A program made the translations under genes and the position numbers. This document shows positions 1-10,832 of a stretch of 64,000 bases of DNA, piece by piece; the stretch's first letter is position 1; each line of letters begins with the position of its first letter. Source of the DNA: Iris pallida (Eukaryota; Streptophyta; Magnoliopsida; Asparagales; Iridaceae); NCBI GenBank assembly GCA_029216955.1, contig JANAVB010029819.1, positions 35,612,831 to 35,676,830 of the forward strand. Reading direction: 5' to 3'. The notes below the pieces were generated by a model. The model had not been told where the DNA came from, ran no database searches, and worked only from the letters and a program-made list of their open reading frames with translations.

Positions 1-2
1 GG

Positions 3-3000
3 GTATTCTGCAATAAGGACGGTAGTCTTATCTTGGCTGATTCCTCGGATCAGTCGCTTTCCGTCCTCTTCTCTCACTCTCTTCTCCCTGAGAACTCGCT
101 AATCTCCATAGTTCATGGCAGCAACACCAAGGAGGGGAGGCGTCACTTATGGGAATCCCTGCTCAGTCTTCTGAACCGTTTCTACTGTCCCTGGCTCATC
201 GGCGGCAATTTTAATGCCATTACCTGTTCTGTCGAGAAGTTTGGTGGCTTGTCTCCAAGTGAGGCATCCATGCGGGAGTTCAGAGAGTTCCAGCTGGCAG
301 CTGGTGTTACTGAGGTCCCTTACTCGGGCAGCTGCTTCACATGGGTCAAAACGGATTCTGGAACTGAGCGACAAGGTTCTAGACTCGATAGAGTTCTCAT
401 GGATAGACGGTGGTGGGACTGGGCCCCTATCACGACATGTGATCACTTAAATCGTACTGAGTCGGATCACTCCCCCTTGCTCCTGCAATTCCGTGCGCGT
501 GCTGTTGTTCCTAAGAAACCTTTTAGGTTTCTATCTTTCTGGGCCGCTCATCCTTCTTTTCTCCACACTGTCGAACAAGCCTGGACTTCAGCTCACCATC
601 ATAACCCCATCATCAATCTAGGGCTGCGGCTTTCTGCTACTCGTAAGGCCTTATCGAGGTGGAGTCACGCTACCTTTGGTGATATCTTCCAAGCTGTCAA
701 AGCAGCGAAAGACAGAGTGGTTGCAGCTGAAGTTGCTTTCGACAATGATCCTTCTTCCCGTCCCGAACTTATGGCTGCTCAGGCACATCTCAAGCAAAGA
801 ATCCAGATCGAAGAGGCTTACTGGAAACAGAAGGCTAGGCTCAAATAGGACTTGCAGGGGGACAAAAATACAGGTTATTTTCATTCCTGTGTTTCTTCTA
901 AGCGTCGTCGCCTCCATATTCACCAACTTCAGGCCGATGATGGTACCATTACTCGTGATTTAGAGGGTATTCAATATATTGCGAATATGCATTATGAGAA
1001 CTTGTTCCTTCCTGAGCCAGTCTCGTCCGATGAGGTGTTCATGTCTGTGCTCCCTAAGGTCGTAAGTGACGAAGAAGGTGAAGCTCTTTCGTTGAAGCCT
1101 GATATGGAGGAGATTCATGCTACTATAAAGTCAATCGATCGCCATAGTGCTCCTGGGCCCGATGGCTTTAATGGAGTTTTCTTCGTCAAGTGCTGGCCCA
1201 TCATTAAGGAAGATGTTCTAGGTGCTGTTCATATGTTCTTTGACGGGTTCTCTTTACCGAAGGTCATCACTAGCACTCTCCTTGTTTTAATCCCAAAGAA
1301 CAAAAATCCTGCTACAATTTCTGACTATAGGCCGATAAGCCTTTGCAATTTCGTCAACAAGATCTTCTCCAAATTGCTTGCTAATAGGCTGTCGCCTATG
1401 TTGACACGGATCATTTCCCCTGAACAAAGTGGCTTTGTTAAGGGTCGGGAGATTGCAGATAACATTGTCCTTGCCCAAGAGATGTTCAGCATGTTGGGTC
1501 ATGACAACTGGGGAAGGAATGCGGCTATCAAGCTCGACATGAGCAAGGCTTACGATAGGGTTAATTGGAGATTCCTTCTGTCTACTCTTCGTCGGCTCGG
1601 GTTCCAGGAAACCTGGATTACTATGGTTCTTCATCTTATGAATAATGTTTGGTTCTCGACGTTGATCAATGGCAGCATGTCGGGCTATTTCCAAGCTTTC
1701 CGAGGACTGCGACAAGGAGACCCCCTTTCGCCTATGCTGTTCGTGATTGCTGCGGAATCATTGAGTAGAAATCTCCAAAAACTGGACTCTATTCCGGGCT
1801 ACACTCCTTTCTACTCTCCTAGTGGATGTCCGCGTATCTCTCACCTCGTCTATGCGGATGACCTTCTGATTTTCTCGGGGGGGGGGACAGAAGATCTATT
1901 CAATATTTGAAGTCCATCCTCCATAGGTATGAGCAAGTGTCAGGTCAGCTCATCAACTCTACGAAATCAGCTATCTGTGTCTCGTCGGATTTCCCAGAAG
2001 ACAGGGCTACTGCTTTGCGAATGTTGACTGGTTTTCAAATCACACATCCTCCTATTACTTATTTGGGGTGTCCGCTTATGACTGGTAGAAGAAACTCGGG
2101 TATGTTCGAAGAGCTCAAGGAGAAAGTTCACAGCCGTCTTCAGGGGTGGCACAACAAGACGTTATCTCCGGGAGGAAAGCTGATTTTGATCAAATCTGTT
2201 CTATCTTCTATACCTATTTATTGCCTTGCAGCCAGCAACCCTCCCTTGAGTGTGCTCACACAACTTGAGGCCATGTTTAGCGAGTTTCTTTGGGGTTCGA
2301 AGGATGGGAATCGGAAGCATGCCTGGATCGGATGGAATCAGATCGCTCGTCCTCCTGAAGAAGGGGGTCTTGGTGTCCGGAGGCTTAAGGAAGTGTTTGA
2401 TGCTTTCACTTTGAAACTCTGGTGGAAACTGCGGAAGCAGGATTTGCTCTGGACCCAGTTTATGCGGGCTAAATACTTTCTGCATGGCCACCCTAACCAT
2501 GTCATTGCTCATTCTAATTCTTCACATATTTGGCGTCGGATCCTAGTAGGAAGGGACCTGGATGAGAGTTTTCAGTTGATTGAGGAGGATGGCGATACTG
2601 TGCGTTGGCTACCTGACTCCAGGTTCTCCGTCTCTTCTGCTTGGAGGGCGACTCGTCTTACATTTCCTGTTGATCTTAGATTCAAGAACATTTGGAGCCC
2701 TTGCATTCCGTCCAAATGGTCAGTTTTACTTTGGCGCATATTACTTGACAGACTTCCTACCGATGCTCAGGTTCAAAGGATCGGGTACCACCTTGCCTCG
2801 AGTTGTCACTGTTGTGCCAGCCCTATATCTGAGACTTTGCAGCATATCTTCTTCGATGGGGATCTGGCCAAGGCTGCATGGGGTTCGTCCCAATCGCTCC
2901 TCCGGGTCCGGGGTCGGGCTCCCAACTTGGCCGCTTGCTTCCGTCTATGGTGGCGGAGGAACAACCTTCACTTAAAACAAATCTTCGTGGGAGCGATTTG

Positions 3001-3088
3001 TTGGGTTTTATGGAAAAACCGTAACAAATGGAGATATGAGCAGTATAGGTTCACTGGGGAGCAGATCTGTTATGAGATCCAAAGATAA
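3..3088 (+). pseudogene. LINE ORF2 (endonuclease, reverse transcriptase, zf-RVT), broken
   Basis: ORF2 protein nicks target DNA and reverse-transcribes the LINE RNA. The visible order is the C-terminal half of an exonuclease-endonuclease-phosphatase domain (SDHSPL near 463-480), an RT domain (RPISLCN, KAYDRV, GLRQGDPLSP, YADD at 1851-1862), and a zf-RVT-like segment with paired Cys and His residues near 2790-2860. Three lesions are visible. TAG at 846-848 stands where plant L1 proteins usually have Trp. The endonuclease motif reads GGNFN at 201-215 instead of GGDFN, which would remove a catalytic Asp. A run of ten G at 1877-1886 shifts the frame, and reading resumes in another frame through TAA at 3086-3088. 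The true start lies left of the window. Confidence 0.92.
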
Positions 3089-3184
3089 GTAGCCAAAGCC
3101 ACTCTTGCTTGCTCGCATGGGAAGAAGAAGCCCTAGTTTCTTTGTTTGTTGGTCTTGAACTCTTGTATCTTTGACTTAATTATC

Positions 3185-3214
3185 AATAAAAGAGTTCTGT
3201 TCGTGAAAAAAAAA

Positions 3215-3215
<1 letters not shown>
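3185..3215 (+). terminator. LINE polyadenylation signal and A-tail
   Basis: AATAAA at 3185-3190 lies 15 bases before an A10 tract at 3206-3215. This is the normal 3' end of an L1 insertion and fixes the element's right border. Confidence 0.85.
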
Positions 3216-3355
<140 letters not shown>

Positions 3356-3368
3356 ACCATTTCATAAG

Positions 3369-3540
3369 TACCTATTTAACTATTTTATACTAGTTTTGGC
3401 TAGACTTACCTATTTGATACTAGTTTTGTCTAGACTTAATATCGTACCTATTTAACCATTTGATACTAGTTTTGGCTAGACTTACCTATTTGATAGTTTT
3501 GTCTAGACCTAATATCGTACCTATTTAATAAGTTTAGAAT
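3369..3540. repeat. Tandem repeat, about 76-bp unit
   Basis: A unit beginning CCTATTTAAC and containing ACTAGTTTTGGCTAGAC starts at 3371 and 3447, and a third, partial copy starts at 3520. Within each unit the sentence CCTATTTGATA..TAGTTTTGTCTAGAC is a diverged half-repeat, so the array looks like a doubled 35-40-bp ancestor. I see no coding content. Confidence 0.8.
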
Positions 3541-3585
3541 AGATATGACTATGATCGTGCCTATGCTGAACATTCCGAAGTCAAG

Positions 3586-3773
3586 TGTCCATGTGAACCA
3601 TTATCTGAAAACTAAATTTACTTATATAAGCCCTTTGAGGCTATTAGAGTTATACCAAAAGAGGCTAAGAACTTAGTCTTTTCTAGAATTTTTCGAAAAT
3701 CTAGTATAACTCTAGTAGACTCAAAATGCTTGTACAAGTAAATTTTTTTCAGAGAATGGCTCACAAGGAACAT
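3586..3773. repeat. Long imperfect inverted repeat (foldback)
   Basis: The left arm, about 3586-3656, is the imperfect reverse complement of the right arm, about 3704-3773. Matching blocks are CCATT.TCTGAAAA, AAATTTACTT, TTTGAG and AGAGTTATAC. The arms are about 70 bases with roughly four fifths identity by eye. The spacer folds again (CTAAG..CTTAG). It could be a small foldback or MITE-like element, or a source of double-stranded RNA. No clear target-site duplication is seen. Confidence 0.7.
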
Positions 3774-4078
3774 GTGATGAAAAATGGATAATCGTGAATC
3801 ACGATACGAATAATCACATGTCATGAACACGTATATCCATCTTTGCATCGATTTGAACAATATATATACTTGAACAATTCTTATCCATCATTACAGACGT
3901 ATCTAAAAATGGATTTGAATTACTACTTGTGACATCATTCGTGGATGTACAACCGTCATCTTGAGAACATGTACGATGTGCGGGATGAACTCATACAAGG
4001 GGTAGAGCAGTTTTTACAATTCGCCATGGCGTTCCCCAGTACATAGATAACACTAAAATTAATTGTCTATGTGCGAAA
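3774..4078. other. Unassigned AT-rich spacer
   Basis: No reading frame, repeat or recognisable element is visible between the foldback and the first chromovirus-like LTR. Confidence 0.6.
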
Positions 4079-7065
4079 TGTCACAAAATTTAATATTATA
4101 GGCCTTCTGAATTTGGGAATTTATTTTTGATATTTAATAGGATTAATTGCAATAAAATAAAATTTTACTTTCAATTATGGCCATTAAGTACCCTTTACCA
4201 TAGCTTGGATTTAAAAGCACAACATAAGTTGGTTTCGCCAAACAAATTTCATATGCATGATCAAGACGAGTCTACCTTCATTTATGTCGATCATGTCCTA
4301 CTCAAACACGTCTCCTTATACTCTATTTTTATTGTGCAATATTCGGGTCAAAAGTCCCAATTCTATCACATATCGTAATATCATTGTCCGTTCCAATTAA
4401 AATTGGAGACCCAACCTTGATTCAAATGTTTTGATCTTAATATATTATTATGATCTACTCTGAGCCCACTAGACACATCCACTTGTGTCCCACTCAATTG
4501 AAAATTCATAAAAGACGTATTTTTGGGCTTTCGAAACCCAACTAGCCATATTGACCCGAAACTAACCAAACTAGAAGTGGTAGAGCCTATTCTAGGTTGC
4601 CATAACCTAATGTGACCATCCTTTATTAATTTTTATCACTTTTTGTTCAGCCAATATAGATTTAAAACAAAGATTACATTAACCATAAAACCACTTTCCT
4701 AAAATGGATCCATTAAATCTTCTAAAGATTTAGTCAATCATATCATTTGATGTGGAGTCTATAAATCCACCAAAACCCAACAAATCCACCTTTAATCAAC
4801 CCATAACCCTCTCCCCTACCTTTCCTTATGTATGAAACCACATATGTGGTCGACCAACCCCATTAAACCTAGCAAAATCGAAACTGCTTCCAGCCTTGGC
4901 CACCGACATCACCTTGCTGTGTACAACAGTTTATGCCTCCTTTTTGCGCACTTCCAACCCAATAACTACCTCTACAACGACCCCAAGACATGCCCCTTAA
5001 ACCCTACTAAGACCCAAAGGAGACACAACCGTTCGTTTGGCCTGTGGAGGACTAAACTTGGGTGCTAACTTGATCTGCTAACTTCAAAAATTCGAACAAC
5101 AGGTTGGTTATCTTCTAATCCTTGTTTTTGTATTTTTTTATCAATCAAACCTCTACCAAACCAACTTTGACATGTACCCCTATGTGTCCTCTATCATCTC
5201 CAATTGTACATCATGTGGAGGGCAACAGTTTGTCCGTGGCGAGCATTTTACGAAAGTTGGTCCAAGTTGAACCAGTTCTCGTGTGTCACTATTTGTACCG
5301 CCTTGTGACACGCCACAGTAGCAAATAATTACTTGGTAATGTCCCTAAAACATCCCTATATCACCCTAATATGCTATATTTCAATCTCGTTGAGTTTTAT
5401 GCATGTTTGTAAATCCATTTTCATTAGCTAGGACAACTTATCGAACACCCAAAACTTAGGAAATCAACTTGTAACTTTGCCATGTGATACCACCACCTCA
5501 ACCTATTAATTGTCCATGACATAAATCATGTTCTTATGTTAAATACCTCTAAAATTCATAGTATTCATTCCAGAATGTAAGTCATATTTTATTGTCTATT
5601 AATTCGTTCCAATCAACCGAATAAAGGACATGTTGTGCAACTAGTCAACCATAACGAATAGTTACCGTAGTTAAAGCCAATAAATATGATTAAATATTAA
5701 CAATAGATATTTTAACTATTATTTCTAGATTTACTAAACTATATTTATTTTGTATATTTTATGGTAGCTCAAAGGTATAGTTTAATACCAACATAGAAAT
5801 GCCAACTTGAGCCTAAAACTAGACCAGTTTTCATGTGACCTAGTCTTGAACATAGATGACTATGAAATAATTATGGTGTAGTGTACCTTAGTATGGTAGC
5901 TGACAGGTAGTATCATATGTTCGTAGGAGTTCATGATGATACGACTGGGATTACCGAAGCATGACTTTTGTATGCTCAATTGGAAGATTCAGGCAAGTGT
6001 ACCTTACCAAAGTTTCAGTATATGTGTTTTAATTTCTTCTTATTATTCATTTATTTCTTAGTTTTAAAGATTGTGGACATAAGATATTAGTTGATATTTG
6101 GCATCCAAATTGTATTCAGGTGCCGATGTCAGTGTGTAGACATTGGGTATCGACATTAAATATGTCGTTGCATTTTTTTCGTGTTACATTTGACACGATA
6201 GATCATATGGCACTGACATGATCATAATACATAGTCTTACCTGAGATATTCATGGTTATAGACTCTGTGATAGGATACAGGATTTGATACTTGTTATTGA
6301 GACGATAATTGACTTAACACATGACTTGACTGGATAGATCGAGACCATGGGGTCGGAAGAACATTACCGTAATATCATGCTACTTGATACGTTTAACCTC
6401 GTCTTTATATCCAGGATGGCTGTTACCTTACTCGTTTACCGTTGTCTCTATAGCAGAGCTTTTGTGTTATTGACATGTATGCCCTTGGTCCTACGATATG
6501 GTGCCTTTGGTGGTGGTCTTGCTGAGGAACTTGTGAGGATTCAGTGGCCGAAGCATGATATCCGGATAGTGTTATAACATGCATTTCACTTAGATGGTTA
6601 TTGTAGTTATCTTTTAATATTTGTACTTTTTTTACTATTACTTTGGCATGTTATTTTTGTACCTTGCTATATCCTCTGAGGACCTATTGATCTCTCCAAG
6701 TAATCGATTATACAGATTTAGTTCGCTAATCACGGTGGTGCTGCTATTTCCGATTTAGGTATTTGATTTTATATTTATATCCATTACTTGGTTTCTGCTT
6801 ATCATCCTAGTTTTATTGACCTATTTTGTTCTCCGGGTCTATTCAAATGTATATGTTAATGGGCTACAAACCATGACACATATTGTTTGTTCTTGATATT
6901 TAATCATCTTGTGGATTTGAGATATATGATAGTTGATTTGATTGATAGATTTAAAAAAACTAAGACAGCTTATACGTATTTTAGCTAGGTTGGAGTCTGC
7001 TGGATATGTAGCTGACATGTTTACGTACTCCTAGTTCTTCATATTTTAGGACTGGAGCATTACAT
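4079..7065 (+). mobile_element. Old chromovirus-like LTR (element F)
   Basis: The right edge is set by similarity to element E. GGACTGGAGCATTACA ends at 7065 and matches the last bases of the E LTR (GGACTGGGGCGTTACA), and the following bases also match. Further matches to E are CCTCTGAGGACCT near 6675 and the sequence around a splice-like GGCAAG near 5991. A TATA-like CTATAAATCC lies near 4758. The left edge at TGTCAC (4079) is only a guess from the TG rule. The copy is much more diverged than E and codes for nothing. F is probably the oldest LTR element in the window. Confidence 0.55.
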
Positions 7066-8270
7066 ATTTTTGTGGTAGCCCTTGCAGGTCAGAGCATATC
7101 GTCTCGGTTACATTACTGTACCGAACAAGCTATAATAGAATACTGTATTAGGATCTCAATCCACAAATTGCTTTAAAAACTCTTTTGATCTTATCCATCG
7201 CCTTTGGAACTCATAATTGAAGTCGATCATCCTTCTTGAACTCCTTATCTTGGACTCTCATTTTTTCCTATTTCGTAAGGATGAATACTCGTGCTTGATG
7301 AACCATTCCAATTTTATTCTATCGTATGATAGAACATAGTCGATAGAGTATTTTAAAAGGGAATTTGTTATTTATGGTAAGAAAGGTTTGGGCTGATGCC
7401 TTTACTAGATAGACCGAGTTGATCAAATTGGCAATTTAGAATTCATATAGACGATAATGAGAGACTCTTGGATAAATTAACTGCAACCATTCTACTATTT
7501 ACCTATGGTGGATAGAGATGGATTAGAATACCTATGTTAGATAGGGATGAGTTAGAGGTATAACACAGTTTAATTAGGGTTAGTAAGGAAGGTAAGTTAT
7601 GTTTCTCAATCATAATGATTGAAGAGATGTGGGAGAACATATAGTAGAATTTAGAGTTAAGTTACAGTTCCCAAATTAGAATGTAAACATCCACATAAAG
7701 GACTACAGTTGGAAGAACTCGAGAGTCTCGGTATGAATAGGATAAGTCTATAAACACTATACTTAAGACAAATATAAATTCTCATAGAAATTCTATCGTT
7801 GCATTGAGGTTGAGGAATTCACTTGAACGATGTAGAAATCATGATAGTACACATATACTAGAAAATAAAGTTACCTTGGACAGTGGCCTGGAAGATACTC
7901 ACTAGGGATATTTTTATTAAAGGGATATATCAAAGGGATACGTGATGATATGTTGTACTATAATGTCGACCTTGGGACAGGATATAGAGTAAAAATGACT
8001 GTGTTAGACTAGGCATACCTCTATATAGAGGGGGAATAGCTTTGAAATGACCTATTAACAACCATGACTAGAAGATTAGTCAATAGGTAAGTGTTTGCCA
8101 AGGTATCATACATATGCATTGTCTAACATACCCTATTACCTAGTAGACAAGCATAGTATCATGCCTCGATTCTGCAGAGTCATTCGTCCTCGCATTTATC
8201 TTTGGGAACCGATCGTCGTCGCTTGGGCGTGATGCCTTACAAGTCCAAATTTTACTTGTACAAGACAAAG
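7066..8270 (+). mobile_element. Internal region of element F, non-coding
   Basis: The first bases after the LTR (TTTTTGTGGTAGCCC, then GCAGGTCAG) match the start of the internal regions of E and, in reverse, D. They include a candidate primer site beginning TGG at 7074. The next 1.1 kb has no open frame of note and no protein motif. The GTACCGAACAAGC sentence near 7120 has a counterpart in E near 31040. The right border is uncertain. Confidence 0.5.
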
Positions 8271-9540
8271 ATGGTGCATAATTGATAATCAGCGGTCAGA
8301 CAAATTAAAGATATTAAGGACACATCTCTTTATTGAAAAGATTACCTTATTAATTCATAGCAACAAAAATAAAAAGATAACTTGGAGTCACAATAAGGCA
8401 TGTAGAAATATGATCTCTTTTTTGTTAATTGAAATGGAGTACAAGACTTGCAGTGGAATAAAACACCTACCACTTAGGCTTACATTTGATATTGATACAT
8501 TAACTTACAACTAGATATGCTGACTTGGCTTACAACTCACTGGCACAATAAGATTACAATGTTCCATACATTATGCCCTTTATAAACATAAGTCATTATC
8601 TTGTACAAGGATAGCTCCTGTATGCCCAACAAATCTTTGATGCCTCGGGACTGATCAATACTAATAATAGTGTACTGAACTTCCCAAGCATGAGCACCTA
8701 AAAAGAGTGTCCACAATGTAGGTCAGTACATTGTCGTGTACTAACGAACAGAACCAGCCCACTCGCCTAAACCATCTTTAAGTAGTCATGTGAGCAAACA
8801 TTTATTAACATGATCTTTCTATTTGGGGCCTAGCTTCAGTTACAGTTTGTGTACAATATCATAGTATTGTTCATGTAAGGCACATTGCAGCATACTTGGT
8901 GTTAACAAGTTAAGTAGTCAAGTTGAATTAACATGTAAATAAACATATCACATTTAAGTAATTTCTTACCGATAGCCAACTCCCTCGTACCTGCATAAAA
9001 TATAGGTTATATGATATACTTACTCTGTCTACATAAGACATTCATCAATATGCATTTGACTAGTGGTCGTTGGTGAAACTGCACCAAAAAGGACTTTCCA
9101 ACCGATATTACGATGCACCATTCCGGAGAAGGTTTCTAGCCTAGTCAAATGTCCCGCAATACCTCGTGCCACCATAGTATGACCAATGTTTCCTCCCAGT
9201 TTGAATCAGTCCTAGTACCCCAGGTACCATTCGAGAAAACTTACTAAAACTTCTTCACAAGTATGTCCATTATAATACGAATGCGTGTCCGACTTGATAA
9301 ACACAACGCATGGTAAAACAACTGAAAGTAAGCAAAGCCAATAGTTTAATATCACATGTCAAATTCAAGCCATGTTCAACGACTAACCATTTCCATCATT
9401 CATATTGTTTCCATACTTGATGATCTCTATGATCCCAAGCCTTATTATTTCACATTCTCATTTCATCACATTGCAACATTTCCCATATTATCCTTTTCAA
9501 TAAGGAATCAATAACATTTCATTTCTCCTAGGGACATTCC
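8271..9540. other. Unassigned region, possibly an inverted LTR remnant
   Basis: No gene is visible. The base composition and short phrases recall the non-coding part of the minus-strand LTR of D, but I could not align it convincingly. Tat element A is inserted at its right end. Confidence 0.4.
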
Positions 9541-9571
9541 TGTAGAAGCATGGAAAAGAATAAAGAAGGAT

Positions 9572-10115
9572 CCATGCGGCCAGAGAGCCCCCTGTGGCTC
9601 AGACAGTTCATGCGGCTCAGAGAGTTCATGCGGCTCGAGCGACTATGCGGCTCAAACAAGTCCTATACGGCTCAAAGAGGAACCACGTGGCCTACAAACA
9701 GCTCTCTCGTGTTTGCATTAAATGCCTTGACGGCTGACAGCTGACAGCTTTGACGAGGTGACAGTTCTGATACGATGATATCATTATGACTCCCTTATAA
9801 TGACGGATTCCTTGGGAAGCGATGATAATCTCTAACACAATCTCCCGAGATTCAGAAGCGGTCATGTGGCCTTGACACGTGGACAGCCCCATGTGGCTCA
9901 TGAAGACTAGTTCCATACGGCTCATGAGGGCCAGCCCCATGCGGCTCAAGAAGACCAGTCTCATGCGGCTCACGAAGACCAGCTCCATACGGCCCACAAA
10001 GGCCATCTCCATGCGGTTCACTCATACTCATGCGGCTCAAATCATTACCATGCGGTCCAAATGTTTTGGGGGACCACTCTTAGGCAGCCTAGACACTTGG
10101 CCAGCTTTATGCGGC
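9572..10115 (+). repeat. CATGCGGCTC motif array in U3 of A
   Basis: About sixteen copies of CATGCGGCTC or close variants (CATACGGCTC, CATGTGGCC) lie in one orientation. Six copies at 9890, 9914, 9938, 9962, 9986 and 10010 are spaced exactly 24 bases apart within units reading CATGCGGCTCANGAAGACCA. The same core recurs in both orientations in the gag coding region near 11255-11400. Confidence 0.85.
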
Positions 10116-10441
10116 CTATCTTTCCTGCAGCTCAGACACGTGGCATGATAGCAGGGCACGTGGCATCAGATTGATCGAAATCTCTCAGCAAATCCTAATG
10201 AAATATTAGGATCAAATCAGATCATTTGCATATAAGCCAATTAAAGACACGTGTCGAGGAATCCGAGGTTGGCATGACAAATCAGGAGGATTTATGTCAA
10301 TCAGCATTAATTATCCATAAAAGATTTGATGCGATCACATTTATTGCTCAAATCTCGATGAACGGCCCAGATTTAATGATCCTTAGCCGTCGACTTTCAA
10401 GAATGAGCAATCATTGTAAACCCTAATGATGCCCCCACTCT

Positions 10442-10450
10442 TATAAATAG
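10442..10450 (+). promoter_or_regulatory. TATA box of element A LTR
   Basis: TATAAATAG lies about 390 bases before the LTR end, the position expected for the element's Pol II promoter. Transcription would begin near 10470. Confidence 0.7.
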
Positions 10451-10832
10451 CAGGGTGCCATTCCCTTACGAAGACACATAGAGACACAGAGACACAGAGA
10501 GACAAAAACACAGAGAGACACATATACACAGAGACAGACGCGCATAGAGAGCCAGAGAGCCTGAAGAGAGAGCATTTCTTCATCAACGCCAAGCAGTTCT
10601 TCCACAGAGCCAAAAAGCTGCACCCGATCGTCCAAGGAGTAAGGCAGAGTGGCCGTCGCTTTCCCGAGCCTCTATCGTCACCCCCGAGAATCTAAAATAA
10701 ACAATTGTACTTCGATTGTTGTACCTAGGTTTTCGTCCCTAGGCTTTCTTTGTACAAGCGAGTTTGTATATTGAAGTAAAAGTCCAGTCCTCCGATAATT
10801 GTTCTGTTCTTTTATATTTTATGGCAAACACG

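Larger units (their letters stand above)
9541..10830 (+). repeat. 5' LTR of element A
   Basis: The LTR starts TGTAGAAGCATGGAAAAG, almost the same as the LTR start of B (22844) and, on the minus strand, C. It ends in CA at 10829-10830, three bases before the primer site. U3 carries the CATGCGGCTC array. A TATA box lies at 10442-10450. R-U5 (about 10470-10830) holds a purine-rich ACAGAGA stretch. Confidence 0.85.

Noticed and set aside
6347..6577. 76-residue frame in the F LTR
   Set aside because: Isolated, without motifs, in non-coding LTR sequence.
10383..10635. Minus-strand Cys/Val/Ser-rich frames
   Set aside because: They read the purine-rich ACAGAGA stretch of the A LTR backwards.
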